Source: Rubricoccus sp963708165 | Lineage (GTDB): Bacteria > Bacteroidota > Rhodothermia > Rhodothermales > Rubricoccaceae | NCBI GenBank assembly: GCA_963708165.1 | Contig: OY970187.1 | Span: forward strand, 1,240,001 to 1,304,000 | Length of the DNA stretch: 64,000 bases | Direction: 5' to 3' | Shown: piece by piece, positions 43,008 through 52,253 of the stretch | Position numbering within the stretch: the first letter of the stretch is position 1 | How the letters are laid out: every line of letters starts with the position of its first letter | The notes under the pieces: generated by a model | Told to the model about the DNA's origin: nothing | What the model saw: the letters and a program-made list of their open reading frames with translations, nothing else | Database searches by the model: none | Translations under genes and position numbers: made by a program

Positions 43008-43262
43008 ATGCCTCGCTTTTTCCTCGCCTTCGCCCTCGCTTTCCTGTTCGCAGGAACGGTCGTAGCCCAGTCTGTTCCCGACTGGGCCTCGTCTTCCACC
43101 TCCACCTCGGAGGCGTCTGAAGACAACTTTGGCCCGGGCCCGCCACCGCCTCCTCCGCCACCGCCACCGAACGACGTGCCCTTAGACGGCGGCCTCGGTT
43201 TGCTAGCTCTCGCCGGTGCTGGATACGCCGCGCGCCGTCTGCGCCAGCGCGACACTCAGTAA
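43008..43262 (+). CDS. Small secreted protein with PID-CTERM-like sorting tail
   Basis: An 84-residue protein. The signal peptide MPRFFLAFALAFLFAGTVVA is followed by a Ser/Thr-rich linker, a run of ten prolines, and a C-terminal module: NDVPLDGGLG, a hydrophobic stretch (LLALAGAGYAA) and a basic end (RRLRQRD). This tripartite tail matches the exosortase-type PID-CTERM sorting signals of Bacteroidota (VPxDGG...GYG..KK). No exosortase gene is in the window. The mature region is too short to be an enzyme. It may be a glycan-anchored or processed surface peptide. Confidence 0.75.
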   Translation: MPRFFLAFALAFLFAGTVVAQSVPDWASSSTSTSEASEDNFGPGPPPPPPPPPPNDVPLDGGLGLLALAGAGYAARRLRQRDTQ

Positions 43263-43285
43263 ACCGCTCGGCAGGTTTGCCCGGT

Positions 43286-43313
43286 CGGCCCGTTCCCAGA
43301 AGGGAGCGGGCCG
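43286..43313 (+). terminator. Hairpin after the PID-CTERM-like gene
   Basis: A 12-bp stem with one wobble (43286-43297/43302-43313) and a 4-base loop AGAA, 24 bases after the stop. No U-run follows, but its strength and position fit a terminator. A full palindrome comes 25 bases later. Confidence 0.6.
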
Positions 43314-43390
43314 TACCTGTATGCACCAGCTTTGCGGCGCCTCTGGCGCCAGAGGCCCTATTATAAGCGCTCTCGTTTCCCCACGGTCCC

Positions 43391-45259
43391 ATGCCTCTCG
43401 TCGTCGACTTCGACACGCTGCCACAGCTTTTCGAGAACGTCTCCGCGCATTACGCGGGCTCTACACACGCCGCGCTCCGCCATAAAGACAAGGCGACCAA
43501 GGAGTGGACCGACATCACGCATGACGCCCTCGCAGCGCAGGTGCGTGCCTTTGCAGGCTTCCTCCACGCCAGAGGCGTCCGAAAAGGCGACCGCGTGGCG
43601 CTGCTCTCGGAGAACCGGCCCGAGTGGGCGGTCACAGACCTCGCGGTGCAGGCGCTCGGCGCAGTAACCGTCGCGCTCTACACGACCGTGCCTGCCAGCC
43701 AGGTCGCGTACATCTTGCAGGACAGCGGAGCGAAAGTGCTCGTCGTCTCGACAGGCCTGCAGCTTCGCAAAGCCGACAAAGCGCACGAGGAGTCGCCAGG
43801 GCTGGAGGTCGTGGTCAGCATGGCCGAGCCGCGCAAGGTGCGCGAAGCCCTGCCTCTGGCGACGTGGGAAGCCGCGATGGACGAGGGCGCGGCGCACGCC
43901 CAAACCTCTGGCGACGAGATTGCCGAGATCGGTCGCAGTGTGACGCCAGAGGATCTGGCTGTGCTGATCTACACGTCGGGCACGACCGGCAACCCCAAAG
44001 GCGTCGAGTTGACGCATCGCAACCTGTGCTCCAACGCCAAGGCGGCACACGGCGCGCTGGACATCTACGAGAGCGACATCCACCTCTCCTTCCTCCCGCT
44101 CAGTCACGCCTTTGAACGTACCTGCGGGTATACCGCTATGCTGGGCGCCGGGACGACGATCGCGTACGCCGAAAGCATCGACAGCGTCTCGAAAAACCTC
44201 CCCGAGGTGCGGCCGACCGTCCTGATTTCGGTCCCGCGCGTGTTCGAAAAGATCTACGCGACGATCCAGAAGTCTGTCAGCGATGGCAGTCTACTCAAGC
44301 GCGGCATCTTCGCGTGGGCCATCGACACCGGGAAGGCGGTCGCCGACCGCCAGAGGCGCGGCAAGTCGCCGGGGCTGCTTCTGGCGCCGCAGTATGCGCT
44401 CGCGCAGAAGCTCGTGTTCTCCACGCTCCACGAGAAGCTGGGCGGACGCGTACGCTACGCTGTGAGTGGCGGTGCAGCGCTTCCGCGCGAGATCGGGGAG
44501 TTCTTCGAGGCGGCAGGCCTGACGCTCGTAGAAGGCTACGGGCTGACCGAGACGTCGCCGATCCTCGCGGCCAACCCGGTCGACGCGCCGATCTACGGTA
44601 CCGTCGGGCACGTCTTTCCCGGCGTTACGGTCGCCATCCGCGACCTGCAGTCCGGGCAGATCCTGGGCCAGATCACCGGGACGGAAGGCGCCCCGCCCGA
44701 CCTCACGACCGGCGCAGGCGAGATCATCGCCCGTGGCCCCAACATCATGCGCGGCTACTGGAAACGCCCCGAGGAGACCGCCGAGGTCTTCGATGATGAG
44801 GGCTGGTTTCGCTCCGGTGATGTGGGCCGCTTTGAGGGTGGCTATCTGCGCATCACAGACCGGATCAAGCACATGATCGTCTCGCAGGGTGGAAAGAACA
44901 TCTACCCTGGTCCTATCGAGGAGCACTTCGCGACCAACCCTCTCATCGAGCAGATTCTCGTGATCGGGGAGGGCCGCGCATATCTGACGGCGCTCGTGAT
45001 TCCAGCCGAGGAGCCTCTGGCGGCAGAACTCAAGACGCGCGGCGAGAGTGGCGACGGAGCGACCCAAGCGATCTACGACGGCATTTTCCGGGAGTACTCG
45101 AAGGGCGCCGCTTCGCACGAGAAGATCCGCGGCTTCCAGCTCATCGAGGAGCCGTTCTCGGTCGAGAACGACCTGCTCACGCCCACGATGAAGCCCAAGC
45201 GCAAGGCCATCGAGGTGCGCTACGCCGCGCTCGTGGACGGGATGTACGGCGACGACTAA
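43391..45259 (+). CDS. Long-chain fatty-acid-CoA ligase (AMP-binding)
   Basis: A 622-residue ANL-superfamily enzyme activating long-chain fatty acids to acyl-CoA. Motifs are YTSGTTGNPKGVELTH (P-loop, near residue 194), the block YGLTETSP, GWFRSGDVG and the C-terminal hinge with RIKHMIVSQGGKNIYPGPIE. Its length and the internal FLPLSHAFER stretch are typical of the FAA1/FadD15-type long-chain synthetases. Together with TesB it contributes to acyl-CoA turnover, though the genes are not adjacent. It is flanked by palindromes on both sides. Confidence 0.92.
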   Translation: MPLVVDFDTLPQLFENVSAHYAGSTHAALRHKDKATKEWTDITHDALAAQVRAFAGFLHARGVRKGDRVALLSENRPEWAVTDLAVQALGAVTVALYTTVPASQVAYILQDSGAKVLVVSTGLQLRKADKAHEESPGLEVVVSMAEPRKVREALPLATWEAAMDEGAAHAQTSGDEIAEIGRSVTPEDLAVLIYTSGTTGNPKGVELTHRNLCSNAKAAHGALDIYESDIHLSFLPLSHAFERTCGYTAMLGAGTTIAYAESIDSVSKNLPEVRPTVLISVPRVFEKIYATIQKSVSDGSLLKRGIFAWAIDTGKAVADRQRRGKSPGLLLAPQYALAQKLVFSTLHEKLGGRVRYAVSGGAALPREIGEFFEAAGLTLVEGYGLTETSPILAANPVDAPIYGTVGHVFPGVTVAIRDLQSGQILGQITGTEGAPPDLTTGAGEIIARGPNIMRGYWKRPEETAEVFDDEGWFRSGDVGRFEGGYLRITDRIKHMIVSQGGKNIYPGPIEEHFATNPLIEQILVIGEGRAYLTALVIPAEEPLAAELKTRGESGDGATQAIYDGIFREYSKGAASHEKIRGFQLIEEPFSVENDLLTPTMKPKRKAIEVRYAALVDGMYGDD

Positions 45260-45340
45260 CGCCAGAGGCCTCTGGCGGGGAGCGCGGCGACTGGCCTCTG
45301 GCGCCAGAGGCGCGCCGCGCTTCGCGGCTAGACGTAGGAA

Positions 45341-45369
45341 AAGCCCGCCCCGGCATCCGGGGCGGGCTT
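45341..45369. terminator. Strong bidirectional terminator hairpin
   Basis: A perfect 13-bp stem, AAGCCCGCCCCGG/CCGGGGCGGGCTT, with a 3-base loop, between the convergent ligase and rpsU genes. The A-run on the plus strand side gives a U-run for the minus-strand rpsU transcript. Confidence 0.8.
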
Positions 45370-45441
45370 CACAGCGGAGCTAACGTCAGGGAATGCCGCC
45401 GAGACCGAGCCTCTGGCGCGCGCCTGACTATCCACCTGGGC

Positions 45442-45639
45442 TCAGTAGTAGCGGCGCGAGGCGCGCTTGGCCTTCTTGTACGCCTCCTTGCGCTCGACGC
45501 GCTTCGTGTCTGACGGCTTCGTAAAGGCGAGGTTGTCGCGGAACTCGCGGAGGACGCGCGCGCGGTTGACGGTGCGCTTGAAACGGCGCAGGGCGCGGTC
45601 GATGGACTCCTTGTCGCGAACTTTGATGCCGATGGCCAA
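45442..45639 (-). CDS. rpsU: 30S ribosomal protein S21
   Basis: A 65-residue basic small-subunit protein: AIGIKVRDKESIDRALRRFK, then VNRARVLREFRDNLAFTKPS and a Lys/Arg-rich tail (KRASRRYY). The start must be the TTG at 45639, because the family begins M-A-I-G-x-x-V and no ATG lies nearby in frame. It acts in translation initiation on the 30S subunit. In Bacteroidota-type bacteria S21 is linked to altered Shine-Dalgarno use. No iterated half-site occurs inside the gene. Downstream is the strong terminator at 45341-45369. Confidence 0.93.
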   Translation of the reverse strand: MAIGIKVRDKESIDRALRRFKRTVNRARVLREFRDNLAFTKPSDTKRVERKEAYKKAKRASRRYY

Positions 45640-45824
45640 ACCGATGTACAGGCTAGAGATGGAAACGCGAGGGTGCGAGGATGCCACGCACGGCCGGACA
45701 AAGTAGGAGGTGCGGCGCGCTACGCCAACGAACCAACTGCCGACGAACGGTGAAAACGCCCCGAAGTGGCACGGCCTCGCACACGCCAGCACCCGGTAGC
45801 TTGCTCTGCTCACCCCTCAAACCC

Positions 45825-46394
45825 ATGCGCCTCGTTCTCGCCACCCGCAACCCCGGCAAAGTCGCCGAGCTCCGCGCCCGTCTTTCTGGCCTCGGCATCG
45901 ACCTCGTGTCCGCCTCTGGCGCGCCCGAGGTGGACGAGGACCGCGACACACTGCGCGGCAACGCCGAGAAAAAGGCGCGAGCGCTGTTCGAGCACACCGG
46001 CGAAGCCTCCCTTGCCGACGACACAGGATTGGAGGTCGACGCACTCGGTGGAGCTCCGGGTGTTCATTCTGCGAGGTACGCAGGACCCACGGCTGACGCT
46101 GGGGACAACCGCCAGAAGCTTCTCGTCGCGCTGGCAGGCGAGCCCGAGCGGTCTGCCCGCTTCCGTACCACTCTCGCATTTGCCGACGCCAGAGGCGTTC
46201 AGTTCTTCGACGGCGTGTGCGAGGGCAGGATCATCAGCCAAGCCTCTGGCGACGGCGGCTTCGGCTACGACTCGGTCTTTGTCCCCACAGACGGCGACGG
46301 ACGGACGTTTGCGGAGATGACCGGCGCCGAGAAGAACGCGATCTCGCACCGCGGTCGCGCCCTGGACCTGTTCACGGCCTTTCTGTCACAATGA
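45825..46394 (+). CDS. rdgB: Non-canonical purine NTP pyrophosphatase (RdgB/HAM1)
   Basis: A 189-residue house-cleaning enzyme that hydrolyses ITP, XTP and dITP to monophosphates. Family motifs are LATRNPGKVAELR at the N-terminus, GNAEKKARA, ADDTGLEVDALGGAPGVHSARYAG and the C-terminal GFGYDSVF...EMTGAEKNAISHRGRA. The start is the ATG before RLVLATRN. The stop overlaps the dtd start (ATGA), so the two nucleotide/tRNA proofreading functions are translationally coupled. Confidence 0.95.
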   Translation: MRLVLATRNPGKVAELRARLSGLGIDLVSASGAPEVDEDRDTLRGNAEKKARALFEHTGEASLADDTGLEVDALGGAPGVHSARYAGPTADAGDNRQKLLVALAGEPERSARFRTTLAFADARGVQFFDGVCEGRIISQASGDGGFGYDSVFVPTDGDGRTFAEMTGAEKNAISHRGRALDLFTAFLSQ

Positions 46395-46849
46395 GAGCGC
46401 TCGTGCAGCGCGTGAGCCGCGCGAGCGTGACGGCCTCTGGCGAGACGACCGGCGAGATCGGGCCTGGACTGCTGGTGCTCCTCGGTGTCGGCGTGGGAGA
46501 CGGGGCGCCAGAGGCGGACTGGATCGCGGACAAGCTGGCGGCGCTGCGCATCTTCCCCGATGAGACCGGCCGCATGAACCTCTCGCTGCGCGACACCGGG
46601 CTGGACGCGCTCGTCGTGAGCCAGTTCACGCTCTACGGGTCGCTCAAGAAAGGCACGCGGCCCAGTTTTTCGCGCGCCGCACCGCCAGAGGCCGCAGAAA
46701 GACTGTACGAGCGCGTTGTCGCGCGTCTCGCGGAGACGCTCGGGCGCGAGGTGCCCACAGGCCGCTTCGGCGCGCATATGCAGGTCGAGATGGTGAACGA
46801 CGGACCGGTCACGCTGCTACTGGAGCGCGAGGCCTCTGGCGAGACCTGA
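46391..46849 (+). CDS. dtd: D-aminoacyl-tRNA deacylase
   Basis: A 152-residue enzyme that removes D-amino acids (and Gly from tRNA-Ala) mis-attached to tRNA. Key motifs are the start MRALVQRVSRASVT, SQFTLYGSLKKGTRPSFSRA (active-site SQ-T) and VEMVNDGPVTLLLE (the cross-subunit GP motif). Length is normal. Half-sites encode ASG at residues 15-17 and at the C-terminus, both outside the active site. It is coupled to rdgB. Confidence 0.95.
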   Translation: MRALVQRVSRASVTASGETTGEIGPGLLVLLGVGVGDGAPEADWIADKLAALRIFPDETGRMNLSLRDTGLDALVVSQFTLYGSLKKGTRPSFSRAAPPEAAERLYERVVARLAETLGREVPTGRFGAHMQVEMVNDGPVTLLLEREASGET

Positions 46850-46923
46850 GCAGAACCTGCATCGCCAGAGGCACCGGCCGTCAGTCCATCGTTTCTTACA
46901 AAGCCTTCTGACGCCCCCTCCCG

Positions 46924-48612
46924 ATGCGACTCGCTGCCGTTCTCCTCGCCCTTCTCGCCGCGCCCGTCTTGGCGCAGCCTCTGGCGCTGCCAGACCTCCC
47001 GCCGTACGTGCTCACCAACGCGCGGATCTACACCGTCGACGATGACAACCCGATGGCGGACGCTATCGCGGTCGACCCGACAGGCGTAATCGCGGCGGTG
47101 GGCTCGCGCGAGGATCTGGTCGCGGCCTACGCCTGGCCCGAGGTCGACGCCAGAGGCCATACGGTCATTCCGGGCCTCATCGACGCGCACGCGCACTTGC
47201 TCAACCTCGGTGTATCGCTTCTCCAGGCGGACCTGAGCGGCACCACGTCGCAGTCGGAGATTTTGATGCGGCTGCGCCGTTTCGAGAGCTCGCTGCCCGC
47301 GGGCGCGTGGCTGATTGGCCGCGGATGGGACCAGAACGACTGGCCCGCCGCCGAGGACGGCTCCTACCCCTTCCCCATTCGCCAGCAGCTTGACGCCGCG
47401 TTTGGCCGCCGCCCGGTCTGGATCACGCGCATCGACGGCCACGCGGCGTGGGCCAATACGGCCGCACTGATAGCCGCCGGCATCGACCCGGACATTCCGC
47501 CGAGCGCGGACCCGGTAGGGGGCCAGATCCTGCGCGGCGATGACGGCCGCGCGACTGGTGTCTACATCGACGCCGCGATGGACCTCATCGCGAACCGCAT
47601 TCCGGCGCCCAACGCCGCCTTCTACCAGGAAGCCCTCACGCGCGCGTTGAGCGAGACCGCACGCCACGGCCTCACCGGCGTGCACGAAGCTGGCATCGGG
47701 CTGGACGCCATCGACCTGTACCGCGGGTTCGCCTCTGGCGGGCGCTTCGGGATTCGCAACTACGCCATGGTCTCGCAAGAGGCCTTCCCCGCGTTCTGCG
47801 AGCAGTACCCCGAGATGGTGCGCGACGAGCGCCTGATCGTCCGCTCCGTCAAGGTCTACGCCGACGGCGCGCTGGGAAGCCGCGGCGCCGCGCTTCTGGC
47901 GGACTACGCCGACGAACCCGGCAACACAGGCCTGCTCTTCATGCCGCCAGAGGCCCTGACCAGTGTCGTGACGCGCGCGATGGAGTGTGGCCTGCAGGTC
48001 AACACGCACGCCATCGGCGACCGCGCCAACCACGCCGTTCTGGACGCCTACGAAGCCGCGATGGCTACGACGGGCGCCGCCTCTGGCGCCGGGCGCCACC
48101 GCATCGAGCACGCGCAGGTGGTCACGCTAGACGATATCCAGCGCACCGCTGACCTGGGTGTGATCGCGAGCGTGCAGCCGACGCACGCCACGAGCGACAT
48201 GCCCTGGGCTGAAGTGCGCGTGGGCGAAGACCGCATCCGCGGCGCCTACGCGTGGCGCCGACTGATCGACGCCGGTGCGCGCCTGGCGCTGGGAAGCGAT
48301 TTCCCCGTCGAGCGCGTGAGTCCGCTGTTGGGCTTCCACGCCGCCGTTACGCGCCAGGACGGCGCCAACGCGCCCGCGGGCGGCTGGTACGGCAACCAGT
48401 CCCTCTCGCGCGAGGAAGCGTTGCGCGGCTTTACGCTCGATGCCGCCTACGCCGGGTTCATGGAAGACATGGTCGGCAGCCTCGAAGCGGGCAAGCGCGC
48501 CGACTTCGTCGTGCTCTCGCAAGACCTCATGCGCGTCGCGCCAGAGGCGCTACTCGAAACCGAAGTCCTCGCGACCGTCCTCGACGGCGCGCCGATCTAC
48601 ACCGCGGAGTAA
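46924..48612 (+). CDS. Exported amidohydrolase (YtcJ-like, Amidohydro_3)
   Basis: A 562-residue metal-dependent hydrolase with a signal peptide (MRLAAVLLALLAAPVLAQ). The N-terminal composite sandwich begins VLTNARIYTVDDDNPM. Metal ligands appear as IDAHAH, HGLTGVHEAG, NTHAIGDRAN and GSDFPVE. This group often acts on exocyclic amides of unknown metabolites; the substrate cannot be predicted. It is probably periplasmic. kptA starts 5 bases after its stop. Confidence 0.9.
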   Translation: MRLAAVLLALLAAPVLAQPLALPDLPPYVLTNARIYTVDDDNPMADAIAVDPTGVIAAVGSREDLVAAYAWPEVDARGHTVIPGLIDAHAHLLNLGVSLLQADLSGTTSQSEILMRLRRFESSLPAGAWLIGRGWDQNDWPAAEDGSYPFPIRQQLDAAFGRRPVWITRIDGHAAWANTAALIAAGIDPDIPPSADPVGGQILRGDDGRATGVYIDAAMDLIANRIPAPNAAFYQEALTRALSETARHGLTGVHEAGIGLDAIDLYRGFASGGRFGIRNYAMVSQEAFPAFCEQYPEMVRDERLIVRSVKVYADGALGSRGAALLADYADEPGNTGLLFMPPEALTSVVTRAMECGLQVNTHAIGDRANHAVLDAYEAAMATTGAASGAGRHRIEHAQVVTLDDIQRTADLGVIASVQPTHATSDMPWAEVRVGEDRIRGAYAWRRLIDAGARLALGSDFPVERVSPLLGFHAAVTRQDGANAPAGGWYGNQSLSREEALRGFTLDAAYAGFMEDMVGSLEAGKRADFVVLSQDLMRVAPEALLETEVLATVLDGAPIYTAE

Positions 48613-48617
48613 CCCAG

Positions 48618-49181
48618 GTGAAACCGCCAGACGTTCGCCTCAGCCGGTTTGTGTCGCTCGTGCTCCGTCACAAGCCGGAGGCCGCGGGCGTCACGCTGGA
48701 TGCCAGCGGGTGGGCGGCCATCGACGACCTCGTGCGCGGTGCACGAGCCTCTGGCGTAGAGCTGTCGCCAGGGGCGCTGCGCAGAATCGTGGAGACCAAT
48801 GACAAGAAGCGGTTCGAGATCAGCCGCGACGGCACGCGGATTCGCGCCCGCCAGGGCCACTCGGTAGCGGTGGACCTCGGTCTCGCTCCGGTCACGCCTC
48901 CGGCGACGCTCTACCATGGCACGGTCGCGCGGGCACTCCCGGCGATACAGCGCGAAGGTCTGCGCCCGATGGCGCGCCACCATGTGCACCTCTCGCCGGA
49001 CCTGGAGACCGCGAGCCGAGTGGGCCGCCGTCGAGGCGCTCCCATCATCCTGGCCGTCGACGCCGCAGCGCTGCACGCGAGCGGCACTCAGTTTTTTGTC
49101 ACCGAGAACGGCGTGTGGCTCGCAGACCTCGTTCCGCCAGAGGCCATTCGGTTTCCAGACCGCAACCACACAGCGGAGTAG
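48618..49181 (+). CDS. kptA: RNA 2'-phosphotransferase (Tpt1/KptA family)
   Basis: A 187-residue enzyme that transfers an internal RNA 2'-phosphate to NAD+. The motifs LSRFVSLVLRHKP, the block LDASGWAAIDDLV, VETNDKKRFEIS, LYHGTVARALPAI and HHVHLS carry the expected R-H-R-R set (ARTs fold). It starts at GTG with AGGTG overlap and lies only 5 bp after the amidohydrolase stop, so it is in one transcript. Bacteria usually lack a 2'-phosphate splicing pathway, so the in vivo substrate (RNA repair, ADP-ribose capping or other) is open. Confidence 0.92.
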   Translation: MKPPDVRLSRFVSLVLRHKPEAAGVTLDASGWAAIDDLVRGARASGVELSPGALRRIVETNDKKRFEISRDGTRIRARQGHSVAVDLGLAPVTPPATLYHGTVARALPAIQREGLRPMARHHVHLSPDLETASRVGRRRGAPIILAVDAAALHASGTQFFVTENGVWLADLVPPEAIRFPDRNHTAE

Positions 49182-49239
49182 CTCGCCTCTGGCGCTGGCA
49201 CCGCTCCGGGCGAACTCTCGCCAGAGGCCCAAAAAGGAA

Positions 49240-49273
49240 GAGCCCACATCCCCCGGGCAAAGGATGTGGGCTC
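49240..49273. terminator. Terminator hairpin downstream of kptA
   Basis: A perfect 12-bp stem, GAGCCCACATCC/GGATGTGGGCTC, with a 10-base loop. A plus-strand A-run just 5' gives a U-run for the opposing minus-strand transcript, so it may serve both convergent genes. Confidence 0.78.
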
Positions 49274-49372
49274 GGCGAAACCGACAAGAAGTGCGGTCGG
49301 TCTCGCGTGGCAGTGGTGGTGGACACAGCCACGCGAGGCCCTGACGAGGTGACGCCAGGCACGCAGCCGGTC

Positions 49373-49651
49373 TCAGTTGGTAGGCTCTACGGCGATGCCT
49401 CCTGCCGAGGCGTCCTTCGGGAGCGTGGCGCCAGCAGCGCCCACGGCGTCCTCCGATACCTTCCCCGGTACCACGTTGTGATGGAGGACGCCGCGGGGCT
49501 GTTCCGGCGAACGCACGAGAGTGCGTTCGGGGATCGGGGCGGCGCCAGAGTTTGCAATGAACACGCGGTCCTCAAACGATTGCGCCAGAGGCGCGATAGC
49601 GAGCCCGACGACGACTGCGATGGTCCAGCGGATGAGGAAGTCGCGAGTCAT
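49373..49651 (-). CDS. Small exported hypothetical protein
   Basis: A 92-residue protein starting MTRDFLIRWTIAVVVGLAIAPLAQSF, an N-terminal membrane anchor or signal peptide. The rest is a Pro/Ala-rich polar tail with no recognised domain. It converges on kptA with a terminator between them. A short iterated half-site overlaps the anchor end (AQSF region). Coding status rests on the hydrophobic start and terminator context. Confidence 0.5.
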   Translation of the reverse strand: MTRDFLIRWTIAVVVGLAIAPLAQSFEDRVFIANSGAAPIPERTLVRSPEQPRGVLHHNVVPGKVSEDAVGAAGATLPKDASAGGIAVEPTN

Positions 49652-49915
49652 GGTGTCGTGGGCGTCGTGTCGGTGACCGGGGGCATAATGCGGCAAAACT
49701 GGCCTTCAGCACATGGGGAAGGCGTGTGGCGTGTCTGAGGAATACCTGATGGACGAGAAAAGACGGAAATGTGTGGGTTCCGAAGTGCCGCAAAGGTGGA
49801 CAGTCCACGCCCGCGCCTCTATTCTCCGGCATCGGGACTGGGCACGACGGCGCGAGGCGCGCTCGTTGGCTTGGCCCGCCCCCCTCACGGACGACCGCCA
49901 CGCCCCTGGCACTCC

Positions 49916-52127
49916 ATGGAACAGGCCACGACCCCTCTCGCGTCGGCCGCCTCACTCCCCACCCGGCTTCGCGTCGGTGAGTGGGACGTGGAGCCGATGG
50001 CCAACCGCCTCTCGCGGGAGGACGAGGTGCGCCGCATCGAGCCCAAGGTGATGGAGGTCCTCGTGTGCATGGCCCGCCGGCCCGGCGAGACGGTCACGCG
50101 AGACGAGTTCATGGCCGAAGTCTGGGAGGGCACGATCGTGACCGACGACGTGCTCGCGCGGTGCATCTCCGAGCTGCGCAAGGCTCTCGGCGACCCGGCG
50201 CGCAACCCGTCCTACGTCGAGACGATCCGCAAGCGCGGCTACCGCCTCATCGCCGACGTGGAGGACGCGCCAGAGGCCCCCGCCGATTCGCGCATCGAAG
50301 CGGGCGCCCGCATCACGGGCGGACGCGTCGAGGACCCGCGCAAAGCCCGCGAGCGTCGCCGCGCGGATCTCTTGCGCCGCCGCCAGAGGCGCCGCCTGAG
50401 CCTGATCCTGGGCACCATGTTCGCGCGTCGCGCTGGTCGGGGCCGGCGCGTGGATCGCGGTCCGCGTCTACGCCTCACAGTTTCGGCCTCTGGCGGCGGT
50501 GCCCGTCACCAGTCTTCCGGGCGTGGAGCGCGACCCCGCGCTTTCTCCCGACGGCTCGCGCGTCGCGTTCGCGTGGGATGGCGGAGGCGACAAACCGTTC
50601 GACCTCTACATCCAGGACGCGTCCGAAGAAGCCGCAGGCTCGGCGCAGCAACTCACCGACAGCCCCGCCGACGATCACAGCCCGGCGTGGAGCCCCGACG
50701 GCGAACGCGTCGCGTTTGCGCGGTGCATCGAAGGCGGGTGCGACGTGTACACCGTCTCCGCCAGAGGCGGCGAGGTCGAACCTGCAGGCAGATCTGGAAC
50801 GGTTCCAGGTGCGCCACCTCGTGTGGAGCCCGACGGCAAGCAGCTCGCCTTTGCGGGCGGCAGGGTGGCTCTGGGGCCTTTAGCGTCCACCTGCTCTCGT
50901 TCGACGGCAGCGCGCCGCAGCGCCTCACCGCGCCGCCCGCTACCTACCCCGGCGACCTCGACCCCGCGTTCAGTCCCGATGGAACGACGCTCGCGTTCGT
51001 CCGCACCGCGCTCGACGGCCGCCAGGACGTGTGCACCGTCCCGATTACAGGCGGTACGGTCTCGCGCCTCGTTCTGGAGCAGAAAGGGCGTGACCGGTCT
51101 GGACTGGAGCGCCAGCGGCCGCGAGATCGTCTACGCCGCCAACCGCGACGGCGCAGCAGGCCTCTGGCGGATCAACGTCGACGGCGGGCGGCCCCGATGG
51201 ATCGCACTCGGTACGGACGGCGGCGAGGTCTCGGAGCCCTCCATCGCGGACAACGGCTCGGGCATTGCGTTCGCGCGGCGCCTCTCGAGCACGCAAATCG
51301 TGGGCATTTACCCTGGCGGCGAGCCTGTGCCGCTCCTGTCCTCTACGCGCGAGGACACGCAGCCCAACGTCTCGCGCGATGGGGAGCGCATCGCGTTTGT
51401 CTCCACGCGCTCAGGTTTCCACGAGGTCTGGGTCGCCGACGCCAGAGGCGACAATGCGCGGCGCCTTACGCAGTTCAACGGCCCGCGCGTGAGCACGCCG
51501 CGGTGGAGCCCAGACGGGCAATCGGTGGTGCTGGCGGCGCGGCGGCAGCAGGGCGACAACAACCTGTTCATCGTCGGCGCCGACGGCGAGGTACGCACAC
51601 TCACGAGCGACCCCGGCGACGAAGTGGCGCCGAGTTGGAGCCGCGACGGCGAGTGGATCTACTTCGCCTCGCAGCGGACCGGCACGTGGCAGATCTACCG
51701 CATGTCCGCCTCTGGCGGCGACGCGCAGGTGGTCACGCGCTACGGCGGCGTGAGCGCGATGGAGGCATCGGACGGCGCATTGCTCGTTGTGCGGCCGGAC
51801 AAAAACGGCCTCTGGCGTCTGCCGCCCGGCCCGGACGGAATCGCACGGGACAACAGCATCACGCGGCTCCGCGCCAACGTCGCCCCGGCCGACTGGGCCA
51901 ACTGGACCGTGGACGGTGCCTGGGCCTACGTGCTGGAGCGCCGCATCGACGGCGGCGCGCTCATCGTGCGCGTCGAAACGGGCCGCAACGAGCGGGAGGA
52001 AATCGCGGAGGTCGGGGACGTACCGGACCAGCCCGGCCTCGCCGTGCTGCCGGGCGGCGAGCGCATCCTGGTCACGCGCGTCGAGCGCGGCGACAGCGAC
52101 ATCGCCTTCGTGCCGGACTTCCGGTAG
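49916..52127 (+). pseudogene. CadC-like winged-helix regulator with PD40 repeats, multiply frameshifted
   Basis: The N-terminal winged helix is intact (LRVGEWDVEPMANRLSRED..., ISELRKALGD, YVETIRKRGYRLI), followed by a basic linker. A membrane segment is recoverable only after a one-base correction near 50425 (then VALVGAGAWIAV). TolB-like PD40 repeats follow (ALSPDGSRVAFAW, AWSPDGERVAFAR, WSPDGQSVVL) but jump between frames near 50780, 50830, 50870 and 51085. From about 51090 to the stop at 52127 the frame is clean. The original product would be a membrane-bound regulator with a periplasmic propeller. At least five indels within 670 bp mean a decayed gene or local sequence errors. Confidence 0.75.
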
Positions 52128-52253
52128 CGCCAGAGGCCTCTGGCGGGGACCGGCCGAGGTCCAGGTAGCCTCTGGGGTCCAAGTAGCCTCTGGCGCCAGA
52201 GGCGAACAGGCAGGCGCCCGTGTCGTTTCGTGGTGCCTGCACCCCTTCGCACG
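52128..52253. repeat. Dense cluster of palindrome units
   Basis: Inverted half-site pair at about 52131-52146, two degraded units (CCTCTGGGG-type) around 52168, and a full palindrome at 52186-52203, all within 75 bp between two broken genes. Confidence 0.7.
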
